Positions 13,664 through 21,293 of a stretch of 23,049 bases of DNA are shown piece after piece (position 1 is the stretch's first letter; each line of letters opens with the position of its first letter). The position numbers were made by a program, and so were the translations under genes. The notes beneath the pieces are model-generated. The model was given only the letters and a program-made list of their open reading frames with translations, was not told where the DNA came from and did no database searches. This DNA comes from Sulfurovum sp. (GTDB taxonomy: Bacteria > Campylobacterota > Campylobacteria > Campylobacterales > Sulfurovaceae): positions 1 to 23,049 of the forward strand of contig JADGDL010000034.1 of NCBI GenBank assembly GCA_016744875.1, in the 5' to 3' direction.

Positions 13664-14491
13664 ATGAAGTTTATAAAGTTACTCATAGCACTTATGTTTG
13701 CCTCTGCAACGTTATCAGCACAAAGTTTTTACGTACTTACGGGGGTAGATTCTTATGATCCTATCGTTGCCAATATGTCAACGCAAGTAGATAAAAAGTA
13801 CAATGTAGAACTCAAGGAAATGATAAAATCAGTCTCTAAAGAGTTAGGCGTTAATACTAAGGGACATCCTTCCCGTATATTGGGATTTATACTTACAGAC
13901 TTTTCTGTGGGCGATACAAAAGCATTACGCGTCGAACTTAGTTTGGGAGAGTATGTAAAGAGAGAAGGAAGTAAAGATAAGATCTTTGCAGTTACTTACA
14001 CTGACATACAACAGTTCGCTCCAGAACAGGATGCTGAAGAATTTGAAGAACAACTTATTGATCTTAGTGAAGAGATGTTAGGGAAGTTTGAAACTCAGTA
14101 TAAAGATGACAATAAAAAAATATCTGCATCTACAAATGTTGTAGCGCATGAAGGATTTGCTTCAGACATGAAGTATGAAACAGATTACAGTGTGGCAATG
14201 CAGAAAGCAAAAAAAGCAGGCAAGCCTATCATGATCTTTATGACCACGAACTTTTGTCCTTGGTGTCGTAAGCTAGAAAGCCGTGTCCTTGCAAAAGCAG
14301 ATATCAATGCTAAAGTACAAGAGAAGTTTGTGCCTCTCATGCTGAACCTGGATACTGACAAGTTCCCTGAGCAGTTTTCAAAATCACGTTTTACCCCTAT
14401 ACTTTACGTTGTAGACCCAAAAGATGAGAGTATAAAACATCAGTTTACTGGCTATAACAACCGTGATGGATTCTTACAACTGATAAAATAA
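13664..14491 (+). CDS. Periplasmic thioredoxin-fold protein (CPWC) with extra N-terminal domain
   Basis: The start at 13664 has AAGGAAT 5 bases upstream and opens a signal peptide cleaved near LSA (residue 19); the much longer frame from 13517 overlaps the preceding gene and is not used. The 275-residue product has a domain of about 150 residues (20-165) that I do not recognise (IVANMSTQVDKKYN, RILGFILTDFSVGD, LRVELSLGEYVKR), then a thioredoxin fold of the DUF255/thioredoxin_7 type: AKKAGKPIMIFMTTNFCPWCRKLE with Cys198 and Cys201, MLNLDTDKFPE, and the cis-Pro element FTPILYVVDP. CPWC proteins of this type reduce or oxidise periplasmic thiols. Last gene of the AhpD-like operon; no membrane partner of DsbD type is nearby. 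Confidence 0.82.
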   Translation: MKFIKLLIALMFASATLSAQSFYVLTGVDSYDPIVANMSTQVDKKYNVELKEMIKSVSKELGVNTKGHPSRILGFILTDFSVGDTKALRVELSLGEYVKREGSKDKIFAVTYTDIQQFAPEQDAEEFEEQLIDLSEEMLGKFETQYKDDNKKISASTNVVAHEGFASDMKYETDYSVAMQKAKKAGKPIMIFMTTNFCPWCRKLESRVLAKADINAKVQEKFVPLMLNLDTDKFPEQFSKSRFTPILYVVDPKDESIKHQFTGYNNRDGFLQLIK

Positions 14492-14534
14492 TATTTGTTA
14501 ATATAAATAAGTACAAATATAGAGAAAGTTGAAT

Positions 14535-14561
14535 GGTTACATCTACATTTGGGATGTAACC
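14535..14561 (+). terminator. 9-bp hairpin before nhaA
   Basis: GGTTACATC (14535-14543) and GATGTAACC (14553-14561) form a perfect 9-bp stem with a 9-base loop. It lies 44 bases after the thioredoxin stop and 35 bases before the nhaA -10 box. AAAGT and ACTTT flank it and could extend it across a small bulge. There is no following T-run, so it may end the upstream operon weakly or bind a regulator. Confidence 0.45.
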
Positions 14562-14595
14562 CACTTTATAATCTTAGTTGTTAATTAGAATTTTG

Positions 14596-14601
14596 TATAA
14601 T
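14596..14601 (+). promoter_or_regulatory. Probable nhaA -10 box
   Basis: TATAAT preceded by TTTTG, 29 bases before the ATG. The AT-rich stretch upstream suits a Campylobacterota housekeeping promoter. Confidence 0.45.
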
Positions 14602-14629
14602 ACTCTAAATTTAATAGAAGAGAATACAA

Positions 14630-15973
14630 ATGAAATTATACGCCCCATGGGAAAAAGCCTTTAAAAAAGTCTCTACGCCGTTTGAGCACTTTATACATGC
14701 ACAAACCACAACAGGTTTGATCTTGATGTTTATGACAGTGCTTGCATTGATATTTGCAAATACTCCATTCGCAGACTCATATGCACACTTTTTTCATATG
14801 AAAATAGATTTTAATGTGGGTGATTGGAAACTTTCTCATACACTCCACCACTGGATAAATGATGGACTGATGGCTATCTTTTTCTTTGTTATCGGACTCG
14901 AGATAAAAAGAGAGATAACAGTTGGTGAGTTATCTAATTTTAAAGCAGCATTACTTCCTATCTTAGCAGCTGTAGGTGGTATGGTATTTCCTGCACTGAT
15001 TTATCTCTATATTAATGCAGGGATGCAAGGGGCAGGCGGTTGGGGTATTCCTATGGCTACAGATATCGCTTTTGCCATTAGTGCTTTAGTGCTTTTAGGT
15101 AAACGTGTACCCCCAGCATTGGTTACATTCTTGGTTGCACTTGCGATTGTGGATGACTTGGGTGCGGTGATGGTAATAGCACTCTTTTATACAGAACAGA
15201 TACATATGCTGCCTCTTATGTTAGCAGGAGCGTCTTTTTTAATTTTAGTATTTTTCAACCGTTTTGGTATTCATATGATCCTACCATATTTTATAGTGGG
15301 TTTATTTATGTGGTTCTTTATGCTTGAATCAGGTGTTCATGCCACGATAGCTGGAGTTATAGCAGCATTGGCTATACCTACAAGACCAAAACTTTCAGCT
15401 ATAGGTTTTAGAAAAGATGCAAAAACACTGCTTGATGAATATGACACGTATCCTATAGATACAAAGCATGGGATGAATGAAAGACAAAAAGCGATACTTT
15501 TAAAGCTTGAAAGCAATATCAATGAGATAAGTACCCCTGCTGCAAGACTTGAAAGGGACTTACATTTACCTGTTGCCCTTATCGTTATTCCTCTATTTGC
15601 ATTGGCAAATGCCGGAATCGCTATTGATTTTAGCTCCATAAGTACAACGATCATGGAACCTGTGTCTCTGGGAATTATAGGAGGGTTGATACTTGGAAAG
15701 GTAGTGGGTATTTTTGGTGTAGCCTGGTTGGCTATTAAACTAAAGGTCGCTTCTCTGCCTCAGAACAGTACCTTGAGTCAAATCTTTGGTGTGGCATTTC
15801 TTGGAGGTATAGGGTTTACGATGTCTATTTTTGTGGCTGACTTAGCATTTATGGGTAACCCTGAATTGATCTTTCAAGCCAAAGTCGGGATTTTAGCAGC
15901 ATCTCTTTTTGCAGGCCTGTTTGGGTACTCTTGGCTTAGGTTTGTAGCTAGATCAGCTAATGTAGAGTCATAG
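14630..15973 (+). CDS. nhaA: Na+/H+ antiporter NhaA
   Basis: The 447-residue protein is an inner-membrane antiporter that expels Na+ in exchange for protons and supports pH and salt tolerance. Family elements: FFFVIGLEIKREI (84-96), MATDIAFAISALVLLGKRVP with Asp145 in the TDIAF unwound segment, and FLVALAIVDDLGAVMVIALFY with the ion-binding pair Asp175-Asp176. The late half has ALFALANAG and GFTMSIFVADLAF. Relative to the E. coli protein it is about 60 residues longer, mainly because of a polar insert around residues 255-310 (GFRKDAKTLLDEYDTYPIDTKHG region). The 'GAGA' site is weak but well placed. The gene stands alone, with its stop 1 base from the end of convergent hrpB. Confidence 0.96.
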   Translation: MKLYAPWEKAFKKVSTPFEHFIHAQTTTGLILMFMTVLALIFANTPFADSYAHFFHMKIDFNVGDWKLSHTLHHWINDGLMAIFFFVIGLEIKREITVGELSNFKAALLPILAAVGGMVFPALIYLYINAGMQGAGGWGIPMATDIAFAISALVLLGKRVPPALVTFLVALAIVDDLGAVMVIALFYTEQIHMLPLMLAGASFLILVFFNRFGIHMILPYFIVGLFMWFFMLESGVHATIAGVIAALAIPTRPKLSAIGFRKDAKTLLDEYDTYPIDTKHGMNERQKAILLKLESNINEISTPAARLERDLHLPVALIVIPLFALANAGIAIDFSSISTTIMEPVSLGIIGGLILGKVVGIFGVAWLAIKLKVASLPQNSTLSQIFGVAFLGGIGFTMSIFVADLAFMGNPELIFQAKVGILAASLFAGLFGYSWLRFVARSANVES

Positions 15974-15974
15974 C

Positions 15975-18464
15975 TTACATAAACTTTTTTGTTCGGCTGG
16001 TAGCGATGGCTTCCAGTGGGTCATCAGGCCAGTAGTGTTTTTTGTATTTTCCCCGTAACTCTTTTTTAACTTCCTGATAGGTATTTACCCAAAAACTTTC
16101 AAGATCTTGTGTGACTTGCATAGGGCGTGAAGCTGGAGAGAGTAGGTGTATCATGAGTTTAACTCTTCCGTTTAGTATGGTAGGCGTAGATCTTGTCCCG
16201 AACATCTCTTGTAATCGCACAGCTAAGACAGGTTGTTGCGTATTATTGTAGTCAATAGGTATATGAGAACCAGAAGCTACTTTTAGTTTACTAGGAGCCA
16301 ATTTATTAAGTGATTGTGTCTCTTCAAAGGACATTTGACCTAAGAGAATGTTGTATAGGTCTAGGCTCTTACAAGCTTTTAATGTTGCCATACCTGTGAG
16401 GTAAGGGGCTAACCATGTGTTCATATGATCAAGTAGGTATTCATCTGAAAAGTTTACGAACTCTAAGCCATGAGAGTTTAGAAAGTTCACTCTGTCTCTA
16501 AGATTTTGAGCTTCTTTACTCCAGTGTAAAGCACTCAGCCCTAAGTCTTCTAGTTCTTCAAGTAGGACTTCAAGTACTTTTTCTTCTGAAATGTTCTTAG
16601 TTTGTACTTCTTTAAGAATGATAGACCCTAAACGGGTAACTTTACGTGCTTCTACCCGTCCTTGTTCTTCATTCCAGCCCACGTCCTCATAAACGTTTAG
16701 TTGCTCAGTTAAATACTCTTCTATCTGTGTATGAGTGATAGTGATGGCTTTGTAGATATTTGCATTGGTAGTTTTAGCATCAACATCAGCAATGACTAAA
16801 AATCCAGTATTGAATAGTTCATCTTGTGGATGCAGTACAGCACCTTTTCCGTTAGCGAGAAGATAGGTCGAACTTTTATCATTTCTTAGTTTAGCAATAC
16901 GGTCAGGATAGGCAAAAGCAAGTAACACGCCCAGTAGGTCAAGATCTATACATTCTTTTTGTACTTTCTCAATACGTTTTGCATTTTTGAGTAGATACTG
17001 ACATTGACTTAGATGGATATACTGGGTGTTGATACTGTTCTTCATTTGCACATCATGAAGTATGGATACACGTTCACGTAGATCTGAAGATCCAAAAGCA
17101 TTACGATAGATATCTTTTTCTGAGATAAGCACAGCTAAAAGAGAGGCTTCATAAGAGAGGTCAAGTTCTTTTGCTTTTAGCATCATGTGTGCAAGTCTTG
17201 GATGCATTGGATACATACTCATAGCTTGTCCATGAGAGGTGATCGTTCCATCTTTGTCTAGGGCTCCAAGGTCATGTAAAAGTGCTTTAGCATGATTTAC
17301 AGCAGTGGAAGGAGGCATATCCATCCATGACAGGGAAGAGATATCATTGTTACCCCATACGCAAAGTTCTAAAAGCAAACCAGTGAGGTCTGCGGATAGC
17401 ATCTCTGGTACATCATGTTTAAGTAGTGTTTTAGACCGATGCCAAAGATGATATGTCTTTCCTGCAGATAAGCGTCCTGCACGTCCTGCTCTTTGTGTGG
17501 CAGAGTCTTGGGAGATGAATGTACTTTCAAGTCTATTCATTCCTGAGAATGGACTAAATACAGAGACATTGTGTAGTCCTGAATCTATAACTATCTTGAT
17601 ACCTTCTATAGTGAGTGAGGTCTGAGCGATATTGGTACTGAGGACTATCTTTCTTGTGCCTTTGGGTGGCGCTTTGATGGCTTTGTCTTGCGCTTCTTTA
17701 CTGAGGTTTCCGTAAAGTGTTGAGATATAGACATCATTAAACTTCATCTCTTTCAATAAGGCTTCCAATCGTTTTATCTCCCCAGTACCTGGAAGAAAGA
17801 TAAGAATATTCCCTTCTTCATATTCTATAATATTTATCAGCATTTTATGTATAAAAGAGGGTAGTTCTTTTTTTGTAGGTTGTTTGGAACCTATAGACAG
17901 ATAAGTACTCTCCACAGGAAAAGCACGTCCCTCACTTTGGATAAGGGGTGCATTTTTTAAAAGCTTGGAGATGGCTGTGGTATTGAGTGTAGCTGACATG
18001 ACAAGTATTTTAAGGTCTTCACGTAAAACAGATTGAGATTCCAGAGCCAATGCTAAAGATAAGTCTGCATGGAGGGAACGTTCATGAAACTCATCAAATA
18101 TAATGAGTGCCACATCTTCCAGACTTGGGTCATTTTGTAGTTTACGTGTGAGTATGCCTTCTGTGAGGATGAGTATTTGTGTTTGCTTACTTTGCATAGA
18201 GTCCATCTTGACCTGATAGCCTATACGTTGACCTACTTTTTCACCTAAAATTTCAGCCATTCGTGCTGCGGAGGAACGCACAGCTAAACGACGAGGCTCA
18301 AGCATGATGATCTTTTTACCTTTTAACCATGATTCATTAAGCAGTGCAAGTGGTAGTGCTGTTGTCTTTCCTGCGCCTGGAGGTGCTTGAAGTACGAGCC
18401 TGCTGTTTGTTAAAAGTTTTTCTTTTACTTCTGGCAAGACTTGGTGTATGGGTAGTGTTTGCAT
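15975..18464 (-). CDS. hrpB: ATP-dependent helicase HrpB
   Basis: The 829 residues match HrpB, a DEAH-related superfamily 2 helicase of bacteria whose exact RNA target is unsettled. Motifs: Walker A APPGAGKTT (27-35), motif Ia EPRRLAVRS, motif II as DEFH (124-127), motif III SATLNTT (157-163), the TNIAQTSLTIEGI element (277-289) and motif VI QRAGRAGR (324-331). A helicase-associated C-terminal domain follows, ending in the HrpB-specific region with PIDYNNTQQPVLAVRLQEMF and KLMIHLLSPASRPMQVTQDL, and a final WPDDPLEA. Length is normal for HrpB. The ATG at 18464 has no strong ribosome binding site. Divergent from the gene at 18553 with 88 bases between. Confidence 0.95.
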   Translation of the reverse strand: MQTLPIHQVLPEVKEKLLTNSRLVLQAPPGAGKTTALPLALLNESWLKGKKIIMLEPRRLAVRSSAARMAEILGEKVGQRIGYQVKMDSMQSKQTQILILTEGILTRKLQNDPSLEDVALIIFDEFHERSLHADLSLALALESQSVLREDLKILVMSATLNTTAISKLLKNAPLIQSEGRAFPVESTYLSIGSKQPTKKELPSFIHKMLINIIEYEEGNILIFLPGTGEIKRLEALLKEMKFNDVYISTLYGNLSKEAQDKAIKAPPKGTRKIVLSTNIAQTSLTIEGIKIVIDSGLHNVSVFSPFSGMNRLESTFISQDSATQRAGRAGRLSAGKTYHLWHRSKTLLKHDVPEMLSADLTGLLLELCVWGNNDISSLSWMDMPPSTAVNHAKALLHDLGALDKDGTITSHGQAMSMYPMHPRLAHMMLKAKELDLSYEASLLAVLISEKDIYRNAFGSSDLRERVSILHDVQMKNSINTQYIHLSQCQYLLKNAKRIEKVQKECIDLDLLGVLLAFAYPDRIAKLRNDKSSTYLLANGKGAVLHPQDELFNTGFLVIADVDAKTTNANIYKAITITHTQIEEYLTEQLNVYEDVGWNEEQGRVEARKVTRLGSIILKEVQTKNISEEKVLEVLLEELEDLGLSALHWSKEAQNLRDRVNFLNSHGLEFVNFSDEYLLDHMNTWLAPYLTGMATLKACKSLDLYNILLGQMSFEETQSLNKLAPSKLKVASGSHIPIDYNNTQQPVLAVRLQEMFGTRSTPTILNGRVKLMIHLLSPASRPMQVTQDLESFWVNTYQEVKKELRGKYKKHYWPDDPLEAIATSRTKKFM

Positions 18465-18552
18465 GTGAGATTATACATGAAAGTTTGGGAGAGGATGCTT
18501 TTAGTTTTAGTGCTTTTGGATATGATACAAACTGGTAAAAAGAAGGAAAATT

Positions 18553-19212
18553 ATGCAAACATTGATACAAACACTTAAAAATTCACTCGCACAGCCTGAG
18601 TTGTTCATGGAAAATTTACGTTCAAGTGAAGCCTACCATTTTAGAACAGATTATACTGTTGCCGTAGTACATCATCAAAAACGTGTAAAAGAGGAATCTA
18701 TAGCCACCTGTCTTAAAAATGAAGGATATTTGGATGAAGACGGATATACGCCAAATACCTATGATGAGCAAATGCTGAAAGCCTTTGGGTCTTGTGGACT
18801 GGGATATTTAAAGAAAGTGAGTTTGATGTGTTTTTCAAGTGAAGTAGAAGAGGGGTATACCTTTCAAGAGAAGCGTTCGGGGGATTACTGGAAGAAGATC
18901 GTGGATCCTGGTAACTTTGAAGCAGTTATAGAATATTGCGAATATAAAGATGGTGAAGATATTTGTAAAATTGAATTTGAATTAAGAGAACTTATGCGTA
19001 GTTCCAAAGAAGTACCATCTTTGAAAGTTTTACCTTATGTGTGGATAGCAAGAGTATCTGAGGGTATAAATATATCAAAGATCATGCAGCATTACTTTGG
19101 AGAGAACTTTACGCTTATGGTTGATGAAAATGAAACAGTGGCCATGGGTTGGAGTAATACACTGCAAGAAGTAAATATGCGTTACTTTGTTTGTCCACCA
19201 GCGACCAAATGA
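18553..19212 (+). CDS. Conserved-looking protein of unknown function
   Basis: A 219-residue soluble protein; AAGGA 5 bases before the ATG supports the start. No signal peptide or membrane segment. I do not recognise a family. It has mixed alpha/beta character, an N-terminal helix, EDGYTPNTYDEQMLKAFGSCGLGYLKKVSL in the middle, and a C-terminal GINISKIMQHYFGENFTL and WSNTLQEVNMRYFVCPP. There are seven Cys, more than most neighbours (among them TCLKN, SCGLG, MCFS, YCEY, DICK, FVCPP), which might mean metal binding, but they are not in a recognised motif. Followed after 52 bases by the 55-residue membrane protein. Confidence 0.65.
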   Translation: MQTLIQTLKNSLAQPELFMENLRSSEAYHFRTDYTVAVVHHQKRVKEESIATCLKNEGYLDEDGYTPNTYDEQMLKAFGSCGLGYLKKVSLMCFSSEVEEGYTFQEKRSGDYWKKIVDPGNFEAVIEYCEYKDGEDICKIEFELRELMRSSKEVPSLKVLPYVWIARVSEGINISKIMQHYFGENFTLMVDENETVAMGWSNTLQEVNMRYFVCPPATK

Positions 19213-19216
19213 GTTG

Positions 19217-19230
19217 TATCTAATTAGATA
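19217..19230. repeat. 14-bp palindrome before the 55-residue membrane protein
   Basis: TATCTAATTAGATA is a perfect two-fold symmetric site, starting 4 bases after the preceding stop and 34 bases before the next ATG. It could be an operator half-covering a promoter (GATAGAATAT follows), but AT-rich palindromes of this length also occur by chance here. Confidence 0.3.
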
Positions 19231-19264
19231 TTAGGATAGAATATAGACTATTGAGGAGTTACGT

Positions 19265-19432
19265 ATGGAACTTTGGAAAATAATAATATTCTGCCTTGTG
19301 ATACTGGCGGTTGTTGTCGGTGGATATGTCTTTATGTTCTTCCATATTATGAGAAGAGACCCAAAAGAATTGGAGTATCGAAAACATATCGGCCAAGATG
19401 ATAGACTGGTACCACCTAAAGAAAAAAAGTAA
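19265..19432 (+). CDS. 55-residue single-pass membrane protein
   Basis: A short gene with a strong GAGGAG 6 bases before the ATG. The product has one hydrophobic helix at about 6-27 (IIIFCLVILAVVVGGYVFMFF), then a basic-acidic tail with RRDPKELEYRKH and a final DDRLVPPKEKK. By charge, the N terminus would be periplasmic and the tail cytoplasmic. It ends 8 bases before the methyltransferase, so the two are probably cotranscribed. I do not recognise a family; it could be a small regulator or subunit of a membrane complex. Confidence 0.65.
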   Translation: MELWKIIIFCLVILAVVVGGYVFMFFHIMRRDPKELEYRKHIGQDDRLVPPKEKK

Positions 19433-19440
19433 TACACTTT

Positions 19441-20262
19441 ATGCAAAAAAGCGAACAAGAATATGCTAAGTCATCGTTTGCAGATGTTGCAAGTAAATAT
19501 GATGAGATCCCCTTTTTTAAAATTTCTGCCACCTATGTAGCCCAGATCATTAATCATTATAAAGATGATGATACCTTAGATATTTTGGATGTGGCCTGTG
19601 GTACTGGTAATGTGGTATTAGAGTGTGCTTCGAGTATCTCTAGAGCAGATTTTGATGCAGTCGATATCTCTGAGGGCATGTTGGTTAAAGCACAAGAAAA
19701 TGCAGTAGAGAAAAACCTTACAAATATAAAATTCCATCTACAAGACATTACAAAACTTACTTTAGAGAAGCAATATGATGTCATTACCTGTTCCTATGCT
19801 CTTTTTTTCTTACCTGATGCCCATCAAGTACTTAAAACACTTGTAGGTCTTTTGAAAGAAGAGGGTATCGTTATATTTACCTCTTTTTTAAAAAATGCAT
19901 TTTCTCCATCAAACGAAATACTTCTTCCTTTACTTAGAGAATACGGATCTCCTTCGGCTCAAAAGTATGATATGGATACATGGGAGAATTTAAAGCGTGT
20001 GGAAGACATAGAACGCCTCTGTGGTTTATCTGGTATCAACACTATACAGATAGAAGATGAAGAGATACGTTATGGTATGGATGTAGACGAGTGGTGGGAA
20101 TTGCTGAATAATACTGGGTATAAAGGAATGTTAATGGAGTTAACGCCGGAGGATTATGAGCATGTAAAAACAGCATATTATGATGCTATGTTCAAATATG
20201 CAGATATGGATGGAGAGGTAGAACTGATAGCTGATACATATTTTGTGGTAGTCTCACCATGA
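19441..20262 (+). CDS. Class I SAM-dependent methyltransferase
   Basis: The 273 residues start SEQEYAKSSFADVASKYDEIPF, a lid helix often seen in small-molecule methyltransferases of the UbiE/COQ5-like group. The SAM fold is clear: motif I ILDVACGTGNVV (48-59), an acidic end of strand 2 (FDAVDISEGMLVKAQ, Asp in DIS binding the ribose), motif II near FHLQDITKLTL, and ITCSYALFFLPDAHQVLKTL. The C-terminal third, with YGMDVDEWWELLNNTGYKGML, covers the substrate site and gives no hint of the substrate. The ATG lies 8 bases after the preceding stop, and its TGA overlaps the next ATG by four bases (ATGA). Confidence 0.88.
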   Translation: MQKSEQEYAKSSFADVASKYDEIPFFKISATYVAQIINHYKDDDTLDILDVACGTGNVVLECASSISRADFDAVDISEGMLVKAQENAVEKNLTNIKFHLQDITKLTLEKQYDVITCSYALFFLPDAHQVLKTLVGLLKEEGIVIFTSFLKNAFSPSNEILLPLLREYGSPSAQKYDMDTWENLKRVEDIERLCGLSGINTIQIEDEEIRYGMDVDEWWELLNNTGYKGMLMELTPEDYEHVKTAYYDAMFKYADMDGEVELIADTYFVVVSP

Positions 20263-20897
20263 ACCTAGAAAAACTAAAGATCATAGAAGAAGATTTTTTT
20301 GAGATTTACCCAAAAGGGTTTAAAGATGAGGCGTTAGTTAAAATAGTTAAACGTCATAATGTAGAGAAACTAACCCTCTTTGCCCAAGAGGCATTTGTCA
20401 AAGAGAAATTTTCTTATCCCTCACAGATAGTTGATGACATAGTAAAGCTTGTTTCCCAATCTTCCATGATATCGCTCTTTGAAAAACCTAAATTTAGGGA
20501 TGCCATGAAATCGATGAGTTCTGAACGTAAAGAATTGTTGGCCATTGGATTAGAGCAGATGCTTCATGGCAGTTATAAAAATGGGTTCAACATAGTGTTA
20601 GACATACTCATAGAAGAAAAGCTTGCCAAGTGGTCACTTATCTCTGTTATACCTTACTACTACGCACCTAAAAAACACTTTTTCATTAAACCTACAACAA
20701 CTAAAAATATATTAGCTTATTTTGAAGTGGAAGACTTGGTTTATAAACCTAGACCTAGTTATAAATTTTACAGAGACTACACTAAAGTACTAAGAGCATT
20801 AAAAAAAGTGGTATCAAACAAATTGACCGATAATAACGCCAAGTTCACAGGTTTTTTAATGATGGGCGTGGATGCCATGAAAGATGAAAATGAATAG
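20259..20897 (+). CDS. Unknown helical protein coupled to the methyltransferase
   Basis: A 212-residue soluble protein whose ATG overlaps the methyltransferase stop (ATGA), a sign of translational coupling. It is mainly helical: FFEIYPKGFKDEALVKIVKRHN near the N terminus, SYPSQIVDDIVKLVSQS, then SSERKELLAIGLEQMLHGSYKNGFNIVLDILIEEKLAKWSLISV in the centre, and IPYYYAPKKHFFIKPTTTKNILAYFEVEDLVYKPRPSY in the last third. No motif that I can tie to an enzyme class. It may act in the same pathway as the methyltransferase, or simply share its transcript. Confidence 0.7.
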   Translation: MNLEKLKIIEEDFFEIYPKGFKDEALVKIVKRHNVEKLTLFAQEAFVKEKFSYPSQIVDDIVKLVSQSSMISLFEKPKFRDAMKSMSSERKELLAIGLEQMLHGSYKNGFNIVLDILIEEKLAKWSLISVIPYYYAPKKHFFIKPTTTKNILAYFEVEDLVYKPRPSYKFYRDYTKVLRALKKVVSNKLTDNNAKFTGFLMMGVDAMKDENE

Positions 20898-20908
20898 GCT
20901 ATACAGTA

Positions 20909-21274
20909 ATGCAATATGATATAGATATACAAGGAACACACAGCCGACAGTTTAAGGCTATTCGTAAAATACTCCTTTCATACCCTCAAATCAAAGAGCT
21001 TAAAAATGCAAAGCAAACTTCATATAGTGATCAATATGGTGTCATCATCATGATGAGAACAAAGGGTGATACTTTAGTTGTAGCATTTGCTAAAGGGTAT
21101 AAGCTTGAAGAGAAGTATCCACAGTTACAAGGTAACGGGAAAATAGTTAGGCATATCTACCTGAAAGAGAACGATAGAGTAGATAAAGCTTTAATACGTG
21201 AAATGATAGAAGAGAGCTTTGTACTAGGGATGGAAGCATATGAGATGAAGGTATTGCGGTGCAACCTAAAGTGA
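20909..21274 (+). CDS. Small protein resembling DUF1801 (YdhG-like)
   Basis: A 121-residue protein, third in the cluster, 11 bases after the preceding stop, with only a weak ribosome binding site. The order of elements fits the DUF1801/YdhG family: an N-terminal helix pair, a basic SYSDQYGVIIMMRTKG strand region, TLVVAFAKGYKLEEKYPQLQG, and the GKIVRHIYLKENDRVDKALIREMI element ('GK..rh..l' plus helix). That fold is related to iron-chaperone-like (frataxin-type) folds, but the function of the family is not known. My assignment rests on pattern only. Confidence 0.6.
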   Translation: MQYDIDIQGTHSRQFKAIRKILLSYPQIKELKNAKQTSYSDQYGVIIMMRTKGDTLVVAFAKGYKLEEKYPQLQGNGKIVRHIYLKENDRVDKALIREMIEESFVLGMEAYEMKVLRCNLK

Positions 21275-21293
21275 AATATCTCTCTATAACTAA

